Of a DNA stretch of 48,655 nt, positions 8,362 through 16,623 are shown one piece after another. Location of the stretch: NCBI GenBank assembly GCA_045576635.1, contig JAZNGT010000032.1, forward strand, positions 1-48,655, written 5' to 3'. The position numbers and the translations under genes are program-made. The notes under the pieces were generated by a model that had not been told where the DNA came from, searched no databases, and saw only the letters and a program-made list of their open reading frames with translations. Position 1 is the first letter of the stretch. Each line of letters starts with the position of its first letter. The stretch is from Congzhengia sp045576635 (lineage in GTDB: Bacteria; Bacillota; Clostridia; UBA1381; UBA9506).

Positions 8362-9216
8362 ATGAGTCGAAAAGAAGGCAGAAGAATCAGAGGCGGTATC
8401 CCTATGGATGCAGTTTCTCCTTTTATTATGCCCACAAGAACAGGTGCGGCAAATACATTTTTTGCAACGGTAGATATTGAAAAATGCGAACAGCTGATTC
8501 GTGAAAAACGTGCAGAAGGTATGACAGGACTTGGAATGATACATATTTTTATGGCAGCATATACACGCGTTGTATCACAATGCCCCGGTATTAACCGTTT
8601 CATTCGCGGTCAGCGCCTTTTCGCCAGAAACAACATTGAAATTTGTATGGCAATCAAAAAGGAAATGCGATTAAACGCCCCCGAAACAGTCATCAAGGTT
8701 GACACACATCCTGCGGATACATTAGAGGGTATTTACAATCAGTTAAAAGAAGCGGTAGAGGAAAACAAAAACGACGGCGACCATAACAACATGGATACAG
8801 CAGCACGAATTTTAGTAAGTTTTCCGGGCGTTATTTTAAAGTTTGTTGTCTGGGTATTAAAACTTTTAGACTATTTTGGACTGCTTCCACGTTTTCTTAC
8901 AAAGCTCAGTCCGTTCCACGGTTCTATGTTCATTACCAATATGGGTTCACTCGGTATGCCCCCCATTTTTCATCACCTTTACAATTTCGGAAATCTACCG
9001 ATTTTCATCGCCATGGGCGCAAAGCGTACGGAGTATGTCTTAAACAAAGACGGCGAGCCGGAAAAGCGCAGAGTGATCGACTTTACCATTGTTTGTGACG
9101 AAAGAATTTGTGATGGCCACTACTATGCTACCGCATTTAAGAAACTCAAAAGAGTGCTCGAAAATCCGGAACAGTTATTAACTCCACCGGAAACCGTAAT
9201 TGAAGATATTAAATAA
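8362..9216 (+). CDS. E2-type acyltransferase fold protein lacking catalytic His
   Basis: 284 residues, no lipoyl domain. The C-terminus matches the catalytic core of 2-oxo-acid dehydrogenase E2 / chloramphenicol acetyltransferase folds (TIVCDERICDG, then a helix ending RVLENPEQLL). In active E2 enzymes the motif is DHRxxDG with His as general base. Here Glu247 occupies the His position while Asp251 and Gly252 are kept. A hydrophobic insert (about 151-172, FPGVILKFVVWVLKLLDYF) is unusual. It is annotated E2-like by fold only; normal E2 chemistry is doubtful and the substrate unknown. It stands alone, with no E1, E3 or lipoyl genes nearby, and is convergent with nagB. The start ATG follows a modest AGTAGGTG. 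Confidence 0.8.
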   Translation: MSRKEGRRIRGGIPMDAVSPFIMPTRTGAANTFFATVDIEKCEQLIREKRAEGMTGLGMIHIFMAAYTRVVSQCPGINRFIRGQRLFARNNIEICMAIKKEMRLNAPETVIKVDTHPADTLEGIYNQLKEAVEENKNDGDHNNMDTAARILVSFPGVILKFVVWVLKLLDYFGLLPRFLTKLSPFHGSMFITNMGSLGMPPIFHHLYNFGNLPIFIAMGAKRTEYVLNKDGEPEKRRVIDFTIVCDERICDGHYYATAFKKLKRVLENPEQLLTPPETVIEDIK

Positions 9217-9217
9217 C

Positions 9218-9254
9218 AAAAAAGGCTTTAAGCATACGCTTAAAGCCCTTTTTT
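9218..9254. terminator. Bidirectional terminator between convergent genes
   Basis: GGCTTTAAGC / GCTTAAAGCC 10-bp stem with a 4-base loop, A-rich on the left and T-rich on the right, between the E2-like gene (+) and nagB (-). Confidence 0.93.
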
Positions 9255-9261
9255 ATGCGTT

Positions 9262-9972
9262 TTAGTTTTTAGAGTAAATAACGGTAAGATCAGGATGAAG
9301 CTGCAAAATAGATGCAGGAACTTCTGGTGTAATCGGCCCAAAGAATGCCTTGTTTAAAATATCTTCTTTGTTTTTACCGTTTGCAATAAGTAAAACTTTC
9401 TTTGCCTGCATAATGCCCTGCATACCCATGGTTACCGCTTTTCTCGGAACATCATCAATGGAGGCAAAAAATCTTGCATTTGCTTCAATTGTCGAGGGGT
9501 CTAATTCTACTACATGCGTTTCTTTTGTGAACGCATCGTCGGGTTCGTTAAATCCGATATGACCGTCTAAGCCAATTCCCAAAAGTTGCAAATCAATACC
9601 GCCTAATTCCTGAATACGTGCGTCGTAATCTTCACATTCCTTTTGAAGATTCTCTGCACAACCATTCGGTACAAACGTATAGTCTTTGCGGATATTGATT
9701 TTCGAAAACAGATTTGTATTCATAAAGTAGCGATAACTTTGGTCATTATCACCTGAAAGTCCAACGTATTCGTCCAGATTGACAGAAGTCACACAGGAAA
9801 AATCAACATCCCCCTCTTTATAGCGTTTTTCAAGTTCTGCATATGTTCCCAAAGGACTGGAACCTGTTGCAAGACCCAACACACTATTGGGCTTTGAGAT
9901 AACCTGTGCTGCAATAATGTTTGCTGCTTTACGGCTAAGCTGTTCGTAACTTTCTACGGTGATAAATTTCAT
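9262..9972 (-). CDS. nagB: Glucosamine-6-phosphate deaminase
   Basis: 236 residues, typical for short Firmicute NagB. It converts glucosamine-6-phosphate to fructose-6-phosphate and ammonia. Family motifs are GLATGSSPLGTYAEL (phosphate loop), VNLDEYVGL (catalytic Asp region) and LGIGLDGHIGFNEP with the active-site His. The start follows AAAAAGGAGACATCTAAA. It is the last gene of a three-gene minus-strand run with glmM and a beta-helix protein, 26 bases after the latter, and a strong terminator follows. The trio links cell-wall amino sugars to central metabolism. Confidence 0.96.
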   Translation of the reverse strand: MKFITVESYEQLSRKAANIIAAQVISKPNSVLGLATGSSPLGTYAELEKRYKEGDVDFSCVTSVNLDEYVGLSGDNDQSYRYFMNTNLFSKINIRKDYTFVPNGCAENLQKECEDYDARIQELGGIDLQLLGIGLDGHIGFNEPDDAFTKETHVVELDPSTIEANARFFASIDDVPRKAVTMGMQGIMQAKKVLLIANGKNKEDILNKAFFGPITPEVPASILQLHPDLTVIYSKN

Positions 9973-9998
9973 TTTAGATGTCTCCTTTTTATATAAAG

Positions 9999-10676
9999 TT
10001 AATAATATGCTTTTCGTTTTACTACATTGTCAATACTCTTCACAATACTATCCGGCGGAAACACTCCTCTTAAAGAAGTAAGCGGGTAAACGGATGTTTT
10101 TTTGCCGATTACAGTTCCGGGATTTAGCACAGAGCCACATCCCACATCGGCATCATCTGCCAAAATGCCACCAATTTTACGAAGACCTGTTTGCATTTCC
10201 ACCTCTGCGTGAATGACTACGGGCTTTCCGTCTGCTTTTAAATTAGAGCAGATTGCGCCTGCTCCCATGTGTGCGCGATTTCCCAACACAGAATCTCCCA
10301 CATAGTTATAATGGGGTACCTGCACCTTATCCAATAAAATGCAATTTTTCAGTTCAGAGGAATTGCCGATGACACAGTCTTTTCCTGTAATCACGTTTCC
10401 TCTGATATAGGCACCGGGACGAATTTCTGAACCTGGTCCAATGATTGCAGGTGGCTCAATCACTGCGGTTTTACTTATGCTTACATTTTCACCAACTAAA
10501 ACACCCTCTGTAAGTTCATAAAACCCTGAAATGCCGCCTAGAAGCAAAGTTTTGATATAATCCTTAATTTTAGGAAGCATCTCCCACGGATATTCGCAAG
10601 ACTCAAATAAAGCATCGAGGTAGGAAGGCGCTTTTTCAAACAATTCCTTGTTTGTGATTTGTTTATTCAACGCCAT
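9999..10676 (-). CDS. Left-handed beta-helix (hexapeptide) sugar-nucleotide-like protein
   Basis: 225 residues. The middle carries hexapeptide repeats (VSISKTAVIEPPAIIGPGSEIRPGAYIRGNVITGKDCVIG) forming a left-handed beta helix like the acetyltransferase half of GlmU. There is no N-terminal nucleotidyltransferase domain; residues 1-55 are helical. Related stand-alone proteins are annotated as UDP-GlcNAc pyrophosphorylase-related. Its start lies inside the end of glmM (14-bp overlap) and nagB follows, so it is probably translationally coupled and acts on an amino-sugar phosphate or nucleotide sugar. The actual acyl or nucleotidyl activity cannot be decided from sequence. Confidence 0.82.
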   Translation of the reverse strand: MALNKQITNKELFEKAPSYLDALFESCEYPWEMLPKIKDYIKTLLLGGISGFYELTEGVLVGENVSISKTAVIEPPAIIGPGSEIRPGAYIRGNVITGKDCVIGNSSELKNCILLDKVQVPHYNYVGDSVLGNRAHMGAGAICSNLKADGKPVVIHAEVEMQTGLRKIGGILADDADVGCGSVLNPGTVIGKKTSVYPLTSLRGVFPPDSIVKSIDNVVKRKAYY

Positions 10677-12138
10677 GCCCCCTCTCTAAAATACGGGAAG
10701 CAATGGCAGTAGCATACAATTTGCAAGCATCTATGCTTTCTGCTTCAATCATAATTCGTATAACAGGCTCTGTTCCACTTTGGCGAAGCAGCGCTCTGCC
10801 TTTTCCGTCAATTTGTTTTTCCACTTCTTTGAGTGCCTCTAAAACATAAGTGTCACAAAGCACAGAGGCTTTGTCTTTCACACGGATATTCTGCATATAC
10901 TGAGGATACAGTTTCACATGCTCACAAAGACGTGACAGAGAAAGTTTGGCATCGCAGATTTCTTCTGCAATCATAATTGCTGTCAAGATTCCGTCACCGG
11001 TGGTCGCATATTTTTTTAAGATAATATGTCCGGATTGTTCTCCGCCTAAACTAAAATCATTTTCCTGCATACATTCGTACACAAAGCGGTCTCCTACATC
11101 TGTCTGTTCACAGCGTATTCCAATCTCTTTTAAACTTAAAATCAATCCGCTGTTAGACATAATCGTTGCTACAACGGTGTCATTGGTGAGCATACCTCTA
11201 CCCTTTAAGCGTTTTCCAAGGATGTAAAGCATCTTGTCGCCATCTACTACATTACCATTTTCATCAACTGCCATACAGCGATCCGCATCACCGTCAAAGG
11301 CAAAACCAACATCTAAATGTTGTTCTTTTACCAAATTGCAAAGTGTTTCAATATGCGTCGAACCACAACCTTCGTTTACATTGAGTCCATTTGGTTCCGC
11401 ACCAATAACAAACGTTTGTGCACCAAGTGCATCAAACACTGCTTTTGCTATCATCCAAGATGCACCGTTTGCAGAGTCTAGGCCAATTCTCAAATGTTTA
11501 TAAGAATGCGATGCAAGCGAAATCAAATACCCAAGGTAGCGGTTTCGCCCAGCAGAATGATCTATAATTGCACCAATTTTTTCACGTTTGGCAAATGGCA
11601 AATCGTCGCATCCCAAAAGACCCAGCGCCTTGAAATCACCGTCAAGATACGCCTCTACAAGTTGCGTTGTTTTATCATCCAACTTTTCGCCGTAGCGGTT
11701 CATAATCTTGATGCCGTTATCATAAAACGGATTGTGTGACGCAGTAATCATAATTCCACAATCAAATTCTTCCTGCCTTGTCACATACGAAACACTCGGC
11801 GTTGTTGTCACGTGGAGCATATAAGCATCTGCACCAGATGCAGTAATCCCCGCCACAATGGAATATTCGAGCATATAACTGGAACGTCTCGTATCTTTTC
11901 CAATTACGATACGCGGACGCCCCTCCGCTTTTTCAGTATGCTGTTTTCCGTAATACCAGCCTAAAAACCTTCCCACCTTATACGCTTGCATAGAGGTTAA
12001 GGTAAGATTTGCCTCGCCACGAAATCCATCTGTACCAAAATAGTGATTCTTTTTGCACGTTGTCTGTTTTTCGTTACCCTGTTCCTTAGAACGATCCGTT
12101 GTCATGCAAAGCTGCGCATCTTTTTCTCCCGACTTCAT
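10663..12138 (-). CDS. glmM: Phosphoglucosamine mutase
   Basis: 491 residues. It interconverts glucosamine-6-phosphate and glucosamine-1-phosphate on the way to UDP-GlcNAc. All four phosphohexomutase signatures are present: phosphorylated Ser134 in TASHNPFYDNG, the Mg loop DGDADR (Asp282, 284, 286), the sugar loop GGEQSGHI and the phosphate loop RQSGTEPVIRI. The usual N-terminal YFGTDGFRG starts only at about residue 33, so there is an unusual 30-residue polar extension; the ribosome-binding site AAGGAG supports the long start. First gene of a glmM, beta-helix, nagB run. Confidence 0.94.
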   Translation of the reverse strand: MKSGEKDAQLCMTTDRSKEQGNEKQTTCKKNHYFGTDGFRGEANLTLTSMQAYKVGRFLGWYYGKQHTEKAEGRPRIVIGKDTRRSSYMLEYSIVAGITASGADAYMLHVTTTPSVSYVTRQEEFDCGIMITASHNPFYDNGIKIMNRYGEKLDDKTTQLVEAYLDGDFKALGLLGCDDLPFAKREKIGAIIDHSAGRNRYLGYLISLASHSYKHLRIGLDSANGASWMIAKAVFDALGAQTFVIGAEPNGLNVNEGCGSTHIETLCNLVKEQHLDVGFAFDGDADRCMAVDENGNVVDGDKMLYILGKRLKGRGMLTNDTVVATIMSNSGLILSLKEIGIRCEQTDVGDRFVYECMQENDFSLGGEQSGHIILKKYATTGDGILTAIMIAEEICDAKLSLSRLCEHVKLYPQYMQNIRVKDKASVLCDTYVLEALKEVEKQIDGKGRALLRQSGTEPVIRIMIEAESIDACKLYATAIASRILERGHGVE

Positions 12139-12333
12139 AAAATCACAACTCCTTTTGAATAAAATAACACACTGTTATTATATTCAAATGTCACAAAACC
12201 AAATACTTTTTGTCATGCAACTTTTTATTGCAATTTCCGCAAGCGGAGGCTACTTGATTTTCCATATTTTGCGCAGTCTTTAATTCAATTATACTCCGTT
12301 TTATGAGGTTTGTAAATAACGATTTATAAAATT

Positions 12334-12359
12334 AAAAACGAAAAAAATTTTCGTTTTTA
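12334..12359. terminator. AT-rich hairpin terminator
   Basis: AAAAACGAAAA and TTTTCGTTTTT pair around AAA immediately after the sulfatase stop codon (minus strand), followed by AT-rich DNA. Confidence 0.7.
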
Positions 12360-14213
12360 TCATTTTTTGTAATAATCGCCCAAAACGATGATGTCGTTGA
12401 CTTCGGTAAGCGTTTGCACTTTTTGATTGCGCGCTTCGATATATTCTATTTCCTTTGTGGAATAGGACTTTTCCTCCGAGGGCACATAATGCATTTTTTC
12501 GTCCATCCACGCGCCCGTTTCAAAGTACACAAAGCCTTTATTGTTCGGATCTAAAATATCACTTCCCGTATAGTAGCCACCTCGATTTAAGTCAAAGAGA
12601 TTTACAAGCGTCGGTGCCCAGTCGACTGTCATCATGGGTTTTGATATTTTCATGGGACGGATGCCCTCTGCATAAATAAACGCGGGCACTTTATAAGAGA
12701 GGTCTTTTCCTTTCCACTTGTTTAAAAGTTCCTGATCCGAAATACCGTAAGCAAAGTGGTCTGTGTAAGCAACGATGACCGTATTTTCCAAAAGGCCGTC
12801 TTCTTCGAGGCGTTCTAATAATTGTGCAAAAAATTCATCTGTATCTGCTGCTAATATCTGAATGTTATTTTTCTCTTCATGAATGTTTTCATTAATGAGA
12901 TCAGGTCTGTACTGTTTTGCAAGAACAAGTTTTTTATCCTCTCCCGTATAGGGAAGATGCGCAGAATATGTGATAAAGAAGTTAAAAAACGGTGTGTTCT
13001 CCGTCATTTTCTGATATAACGCATCGCTTTTTAAAAGATTGCTGTCAAGTTCTGCCTCTGTTCCCGTAATTCCAAATTCAGAAGCTGCATTGTATTTTTC
13101 ATATCCGAAACTTTTATGCATAATGCCGCGGTTATAAAATTCTGAATCGTTAAAATGGAATGAGTTTGTTGTATAGCCTGCCTCTTTAAAAAGATTTGCA
13201 ACAGAATACGGGAAACTGTGCGTACTGAAATTAGAAGCACTGTTTGCCGAAACCGGCGTAAAATAACCGGTATTAAACGCAAATTCTGAACTAAACGTAA
13301 AGCCCGCACCAAAAAACGGTGCATTGTAGTTTGTAAAATGAATGCCCTCTTTCATCATTTTATATAATGTAGGGGTATGCTTTTTGTCAATCATCCACGT
13401 GTCAATGCTTTCCATCATAACAGCGATGACATTTTTACCTTTAAATATCCCTGTAAATTCATTTTCATCATAAACAGGTTTTTCCTGTTTGTATGCATCC
13501 ACTTTTTCAAAATCTGACTCTTTATATGCATTGGACGGAAATATACTTTTGTAAATGTTACGGTAAACAAACTGATAAAGACCAGTCGCTTCCATACTTT
13601 TGTTAACATCGTTAAAGTTTTTATACACAAGACGCGGTTTGCGCCATGTATCCCACTGATTCTGTGCATCGTGGTGAAGTTCCGGAAGCATACCGATATG
13701 TGTGCAAGACAATACAAGCACCGGTACAAGTAAAATTAAAAATCTTTTACTTGTTTTAAGTTCTATATGGTTCCATTTCACTGCGGCTACAATTAAAAAC
13801 AAAACAGACAAAACAGTAAAGATAAGAAGGCGTGTATCCATCATATGAATTGCGTATCCGAGATAATTTGCACCTTCGCCCGCGAGTACAATGTTTCTCA
13901 CCCAGAAAAACTGGTCAAAAATTTTGTAATAGATATATTCACTAAATGAAAATCCAATAAAGAAGACAGATATTAGAATGTAGACAATTCTGCCTGCTCG
14001 TTTTGGCAATACAAAGGCGCATAGATACAACAAGAGAAATACCCATCCAAATGTAAAAAGCGCCACAACTGTCGATACATACTCTTCTTTTAAAACGCGT
14101 GGATTTAAAAGCATTCTCAAAAGCAAGTCCGGCAAAAGAAGCGAAAGTGCACCAAACAAAATAAAATAATATTTTTTGAACACTTCCCAAGTCACCCGCA
14201 AAATTCTGTTCAA
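12360..14213 (-). CDS. LtaS-family membrane sulfatase / phosphoglycerol transferase
   Basis: 617 residues starting with TTG after GAGGGTGAG. Five hydrophobic segments (about 17-35, 48-70, 76-96, 127-145, 157-172) are followed by an extracellular sulfatase-fold domain from about 255. The metal and nucleophile pattern of lipoteichoic acid synthases is kept: Glu268 in VMMESID, Thr306 in AGFTFSSEF, a YTDHFAYG metal motif and SAHLPY. It probably transfers glycerol-phosphate or a related group onto an envelope glycolipid or polymer; the exact substrate is not inferable. Standing alone, with no dlt or ugtP-like neighbours. Confidence 0.9.
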   Translation of the reverse strand: MNRILRVTWEVFKKYYFILFGALSLLLPDLLLRMLLNPRVLKEEYVSTVVALFTFGWVFLLLYLCAFVLPKRAGRIVYILISVFFIGFSFSEYIYYKIFDQFFWVRNIVLAGEGANYLGYAIHMMDTRLLIFTVLSVLFLIVAAVKWNHIELKTSKRFLILLVPVLVLSCTHIGMLPELHHDAQNQWDTWRKPRLVYKNFNDVNKSMEATGLYQFVYRNIYKSIFPSNAYKESDFEKVDAYKQEKPVYDENEFTGIFKGKNVIAVMMESIDTWMIDKKHTPTLYKMMKEGIHFTNYNAPFFGAGFTFSSEFAFNTGYFTPVSANSASNFSTHSFPYSVANLFKEAGYTTNSFHFNDSEFYNRGIMHKSFGYEKYNAASEFGITGTEAELDSNLLKSDALYQKMTENTPFFNFFITYSAHLPYTGEDKKLVLAKQYRPDLINENIHEEKNNIQILAADTDEFFAQLLERLEEDGLLENTVIVAYTDHFAYGISDQELLNKWKGKDLSYKVPAFIYAEGIRPMKISKPMMTVDWAPTLVNLFDLNRGGYYTGSDILDPNNKGFVYFETGAWMDEKMHYVPSEEKSYSTKEIEYIEARNQKVQTLTEVNDIIVLGDYYKK

Positions 14214-14315
14214 AAACTCACCCTCTTTTTGTAATATCGTGTAATCTGTTTCTAAAATTTATCTTTTAAATGCAGCGCATAAATAACTTGGTGAGATTCC
14301 TAAGAATCTGCAACC

Positions 14316-14870
14316 TCATTTCTGCGCAAGATACAATTTTCTTCCGGTTTCATAAAGATTGTTTCCCTCACTGTCAATGATTACAATAACAGGAAAATCT
14401 TCTACTTCAAGTCTTCGGATTGCTTCTGCACCAAGGTCATCATAGGCAACTACCTCAGATTTTTTGATGCACTTGCTCAAAAGTGCCCCACAGCCGCCAA
14501 TGGCACCAAAATATACCGCACCATGCTGTTTCATGGCAGCAATCACTTCTGGACCTCTTGTCCCCTTGCCAATCATACCTGTCTGCCCTTTTGCAATCAA
14601 AACAGGGCTGTATGCATCCATTCTGTAAGACGTGGTAGGTCCCGCAGAACCTATTGCCTGCCCCGGTTTTGCCGGCGTGGGCCCTACAAAGTATATGATA
14701 CTGTCTTTTACATCTATTGGAAGTTCTTTCCCTTCTGCAACAAGTTCGCACAAGCGTTTATGTGCAGCGTCTCTTGCAGTATAAATGACACCGGATATGA
14801 AGCAACTGTCCCCGGCTTTTAAGTTTGCAGCATTCTCACGAGTGAAAGGCGTTTTAATAGAAATTGCCAT
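14316..14870 (-). CDS. fumB-type: Class I fumarate hydratase, beta (C-terminal) subunit
   Basis: 184 residues. With the upstream alpha subunit it forms the two-subunit iron-sulfur fumarase/tartrate dehydratase family enzyme that hydrates fumarate to malate. Family signatures are GDSCFISGVIYTARDAAHKR near the N-terminus, IIYFVGPTPAKPG, and GPTTSYRMDAYSP. The start codon immediately follows the alpha stop (no gap), so the two are translationally coupled. Fumarase is more likely than tartrate dehydratase in this background, but sequence alone does not separate them. Confidence 0.92.
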   Translation of the reverse strand: MAISIKTPFTRENAANLKAGDSCFISGVIYTARDAAHKRLCELVAEGKELPIDVKDSIIYFVGPTPAKPGQAIGSAGPTTSYRMDAYSPVLIAKGQTGMIGKGTRGPEVIAAMKQHGAVYFGAIGGCGALLSKCIKKSEVVAYDDLGAEAIRRLEVEDFPVIVIIDSEGNNLYETGRKLYLAQK

Positions 14871-15710
14871 TTATATCACCTCCGTTAAGTGTCTGGTAAC
14901 ATGACAATTGATATTAACCGCCACAGGTAAACCGGCAATATGTGTCGGATATGTTTCAATATTTACAGAGAGCGCCGTGGTTTTTCCGCCAAACCCCTGC
15001 GGACCGATACCTAGATTATTTATCTCTTCCAGCAACTCTTTTTCAAGATCAGCATAGAACGAATTTTCATTCGGCACATCTACCGGTCTCATAAGCGCTT
15101 TTTTTGCAAGATAAGCCGCCTTATCGAATGTTCCTCCTATACCCACACCTACAACAATAGGAGGACATGGGTTCGCTCCTGCTTCTTCTACAGTTTTTAC
15201 TACAAAATCCTTTACTCCCTTTAATCCATCTGATGGACGAAGCATCGCAATTTTGCTCATATTTTCACTGCCAAAGCCTTTTGGCGCAACAGTAATTTCT
15301 ATGTTTTCTCCCGGCACGATCTCAAAATAAAGCATGGCCGGTGTATTATCGTCTGTGTTTACCCTGTCAAGCGGATCGCGAACCACACTTTTTCTTAAAT
15401 ATCCTTCTTCGTAGCCTTGACGCACACCTTCATTTACCGCTTCTGTAATATCACCATTCACATGTACATCCTGACCGATGTTAAGAAATACGCACGCAAC
15501 ACCTGTATCCTGACAAACAGGCTGATTGTTCTCATCGGCTATGTTATAATTTTCAATGATGCGTTCTAATATTTCTTTTGCCTGTGCCCAGGTTTCATCT
15601 TTATAGCATTTTGTTATGCACGTCTTCACATCGTCACCCAAATGACAATTCGCCTCAATACATAGTTTCTTTACCGTTTCCGTAATTTTTGAAGCCGCAA
15701 TTTCACGCAT
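14871..15710 (-). CDS. fumA-type: Class I fumarate hydratase, alpha (Fe-S) subunit
   Basis: 279 residues carrying the 4Fe-4S ligands of the class I hydratases: a Cys in QPVCQDTGVACVF, a Cys in ANPCPPIVVGVGIGG and a late Cys in NCHVTRH. GFGSENMS and GIGPQGFGGKTTAL are conserved substrate-loop segments. The start follows TAGGAGA. It acts with the directly adjoining beta subunit. The oxygen-labile cluster fits an anaerobe. Confidence 0.94.
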   Translation of the reverse strand: MREIAASKITETVKKLCIEANCHLGDDVKTCITKCYKDETWAQAKEILERIIENYNIADENNQPVCQDTGVACVFLNIGQDVHVNGDITEAVNEGVRQGYEEGYLRKSVVRDPLDRVNTDDNTPAMLYFEIVPGENIEITVAPKGFGSENMSKIAMLRPSDGLKGVKDFVVKTVEEAGANPCPPIVVGVGIGGTFDKAAYLAKKALMRPVDVPNENSFYADLEKELLEEINNLGIGPQGFGGKTTALSVNIETYPTHIAGLPVAVNINCHVTRHLTEVI

Positions 15711-15751
15711 CGCACATTCTCCTATCCGTTATTTTACAATACATTATATAT

Positions 15752-16033
15752 TCATTTAAGAACGTTGTCCTCACAGCAGATGGTCTCAGACATCCGGAAT
15801 ACATCCGAAAGTTTGGATATAATATGCGTATATCCGTTTTCGCCATGCGGAACAAGACAGTTTGAACAGTCTTTTATGCCGTCTTCTGTATATGCAAAAT
15901 CCCCGCCGCAATTCTCTCCCATAGCGTAAAGCGGACAATAGCAAAACATGCAGTTAAATATCTTGCCATCTGTCTTATGACACGGAAAATACTTGCACGC
16001 AGTATTCTTAAAATATGTATGATCATTCTTCAT
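15752..16033 (-). CDS. Cysteine-rich small-domain protein
   Basis: 93 residues with about 10 cysteines in the pattern of the cysteine-rich small domain family (PF04071): FKNTACKYFPCHK, FNCMFCYCPLYAMG, CGGDF, GIKDCSNCLVPHGENGY. The paired CxxC and CxC motifs suggest zinc or Fe-S binding. In other genomes such proteins sometimes lie near cobalamin genes, but none is present here. It sits 41 bases downstream of the fumarase alpha start on the same strand. Function unknown. Confidence 0.85.
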   Translation of the reverse strand: MKNDHTYFKNTACKYFPCHKTDGKIFNCMFCYCPLYAMGENCGGDFAYTEDGIKDCSNCLVPHGENGYTHIISKLSDVFRMSETICCEDNVLK

Positions 16034-16094
16034 AACGAGCCTCTGTTATTCCTTTTCGGTTGTTGATGTAATGTTTAACACGCATAAAAATATT

Positions 16095-16544
16095 TTAACC
16101 GTAAAGCCAGGCAGACGGCACCAAAAATGTGTAAGGCGCTGTCACGATGGCAAAGGTAAGAGAAAGTTTAAATCTTACGTTTTTATCATACGCTTTAAAG
16201 GTCACTGCATAGTTAAATATAAAAATTAAAATCGCCGAAATGAGAACTGCGGGCAGTGTCAAAAAAAGCTCGTCACCCATTCCACCGAATTCGAAAACCG
16301 TAATCATAATAAGCATATAAACAGAGCCTACTACGTCAGCTGCCAAACCAAATCCAAAGATTTTTAAAATGTTGTTTTTGTAAAATTCTTTTTTGGTTTG
16401 AATTTTCAAGGCGTGCATGCCAATAAGCAAGACAACACTGTCAATGATAAAATTCCCAGGCAAAACAATAGACCAGATTTGCGGAAACATAAGTAACATC
16501 CAAAGTGGAAACAATACATTGTATAATTTAATTTCGTTTTTCAT
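16095..16544 (-). CDS. Small multi-pass membrane protein
   Basis: 149 residues; the start is the ATG after GTGGGTGG, since the longer frame runs back through a hairpin and into glnA's 3' region. About four hydrophobic segments are visible (LFPLWMLLMFPQIWSIVL, IIDSVVLLIGM, LAADVVGSVYMLIMI, LPAVLISAILIFIFNY). The C-terminus is FLVPSAWLYG. Not recognised. It lies 80 bases after glnA on the same strand behind a hairpin. Confidence 0.7.
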   Translation of the reverse strand: MKNEIKLYNVLFPLWMLLMFPQIWSIVLPGNFIIDSVVLLIGMHALKIQTKKEFYKNNILKIFGFGLAADVVGSVYMLIMITVFEFGGMGDELFLTLPAVLISAILIFIFNYAVTFKAYDKNVRFKLSLTFAIVTAPYTFLVPSAWLYG

Positions 16545-16572
16545 AGAACCACCCACTTCTAAATGTATCACA

Positions 16573-16604
16573 AAGTGGCAACCCCATTTATGCGGTTGCC
16601 ACTT
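16573..16604 (-). terminator. Hairpin downstream of glnA
   Basis: A perfect 11-bp inverted repeat, AAGTGGCAACC / GGTTGCCACTT, lies 20 bases past the glnA stop. It lacks a strong T run, so it may be a weak terminator or a 3'-end stabiliser allowing some read-through. Confidence 0.55.
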
Positions 16605-16623
16605 ATCTTTAAAACATCTACCT

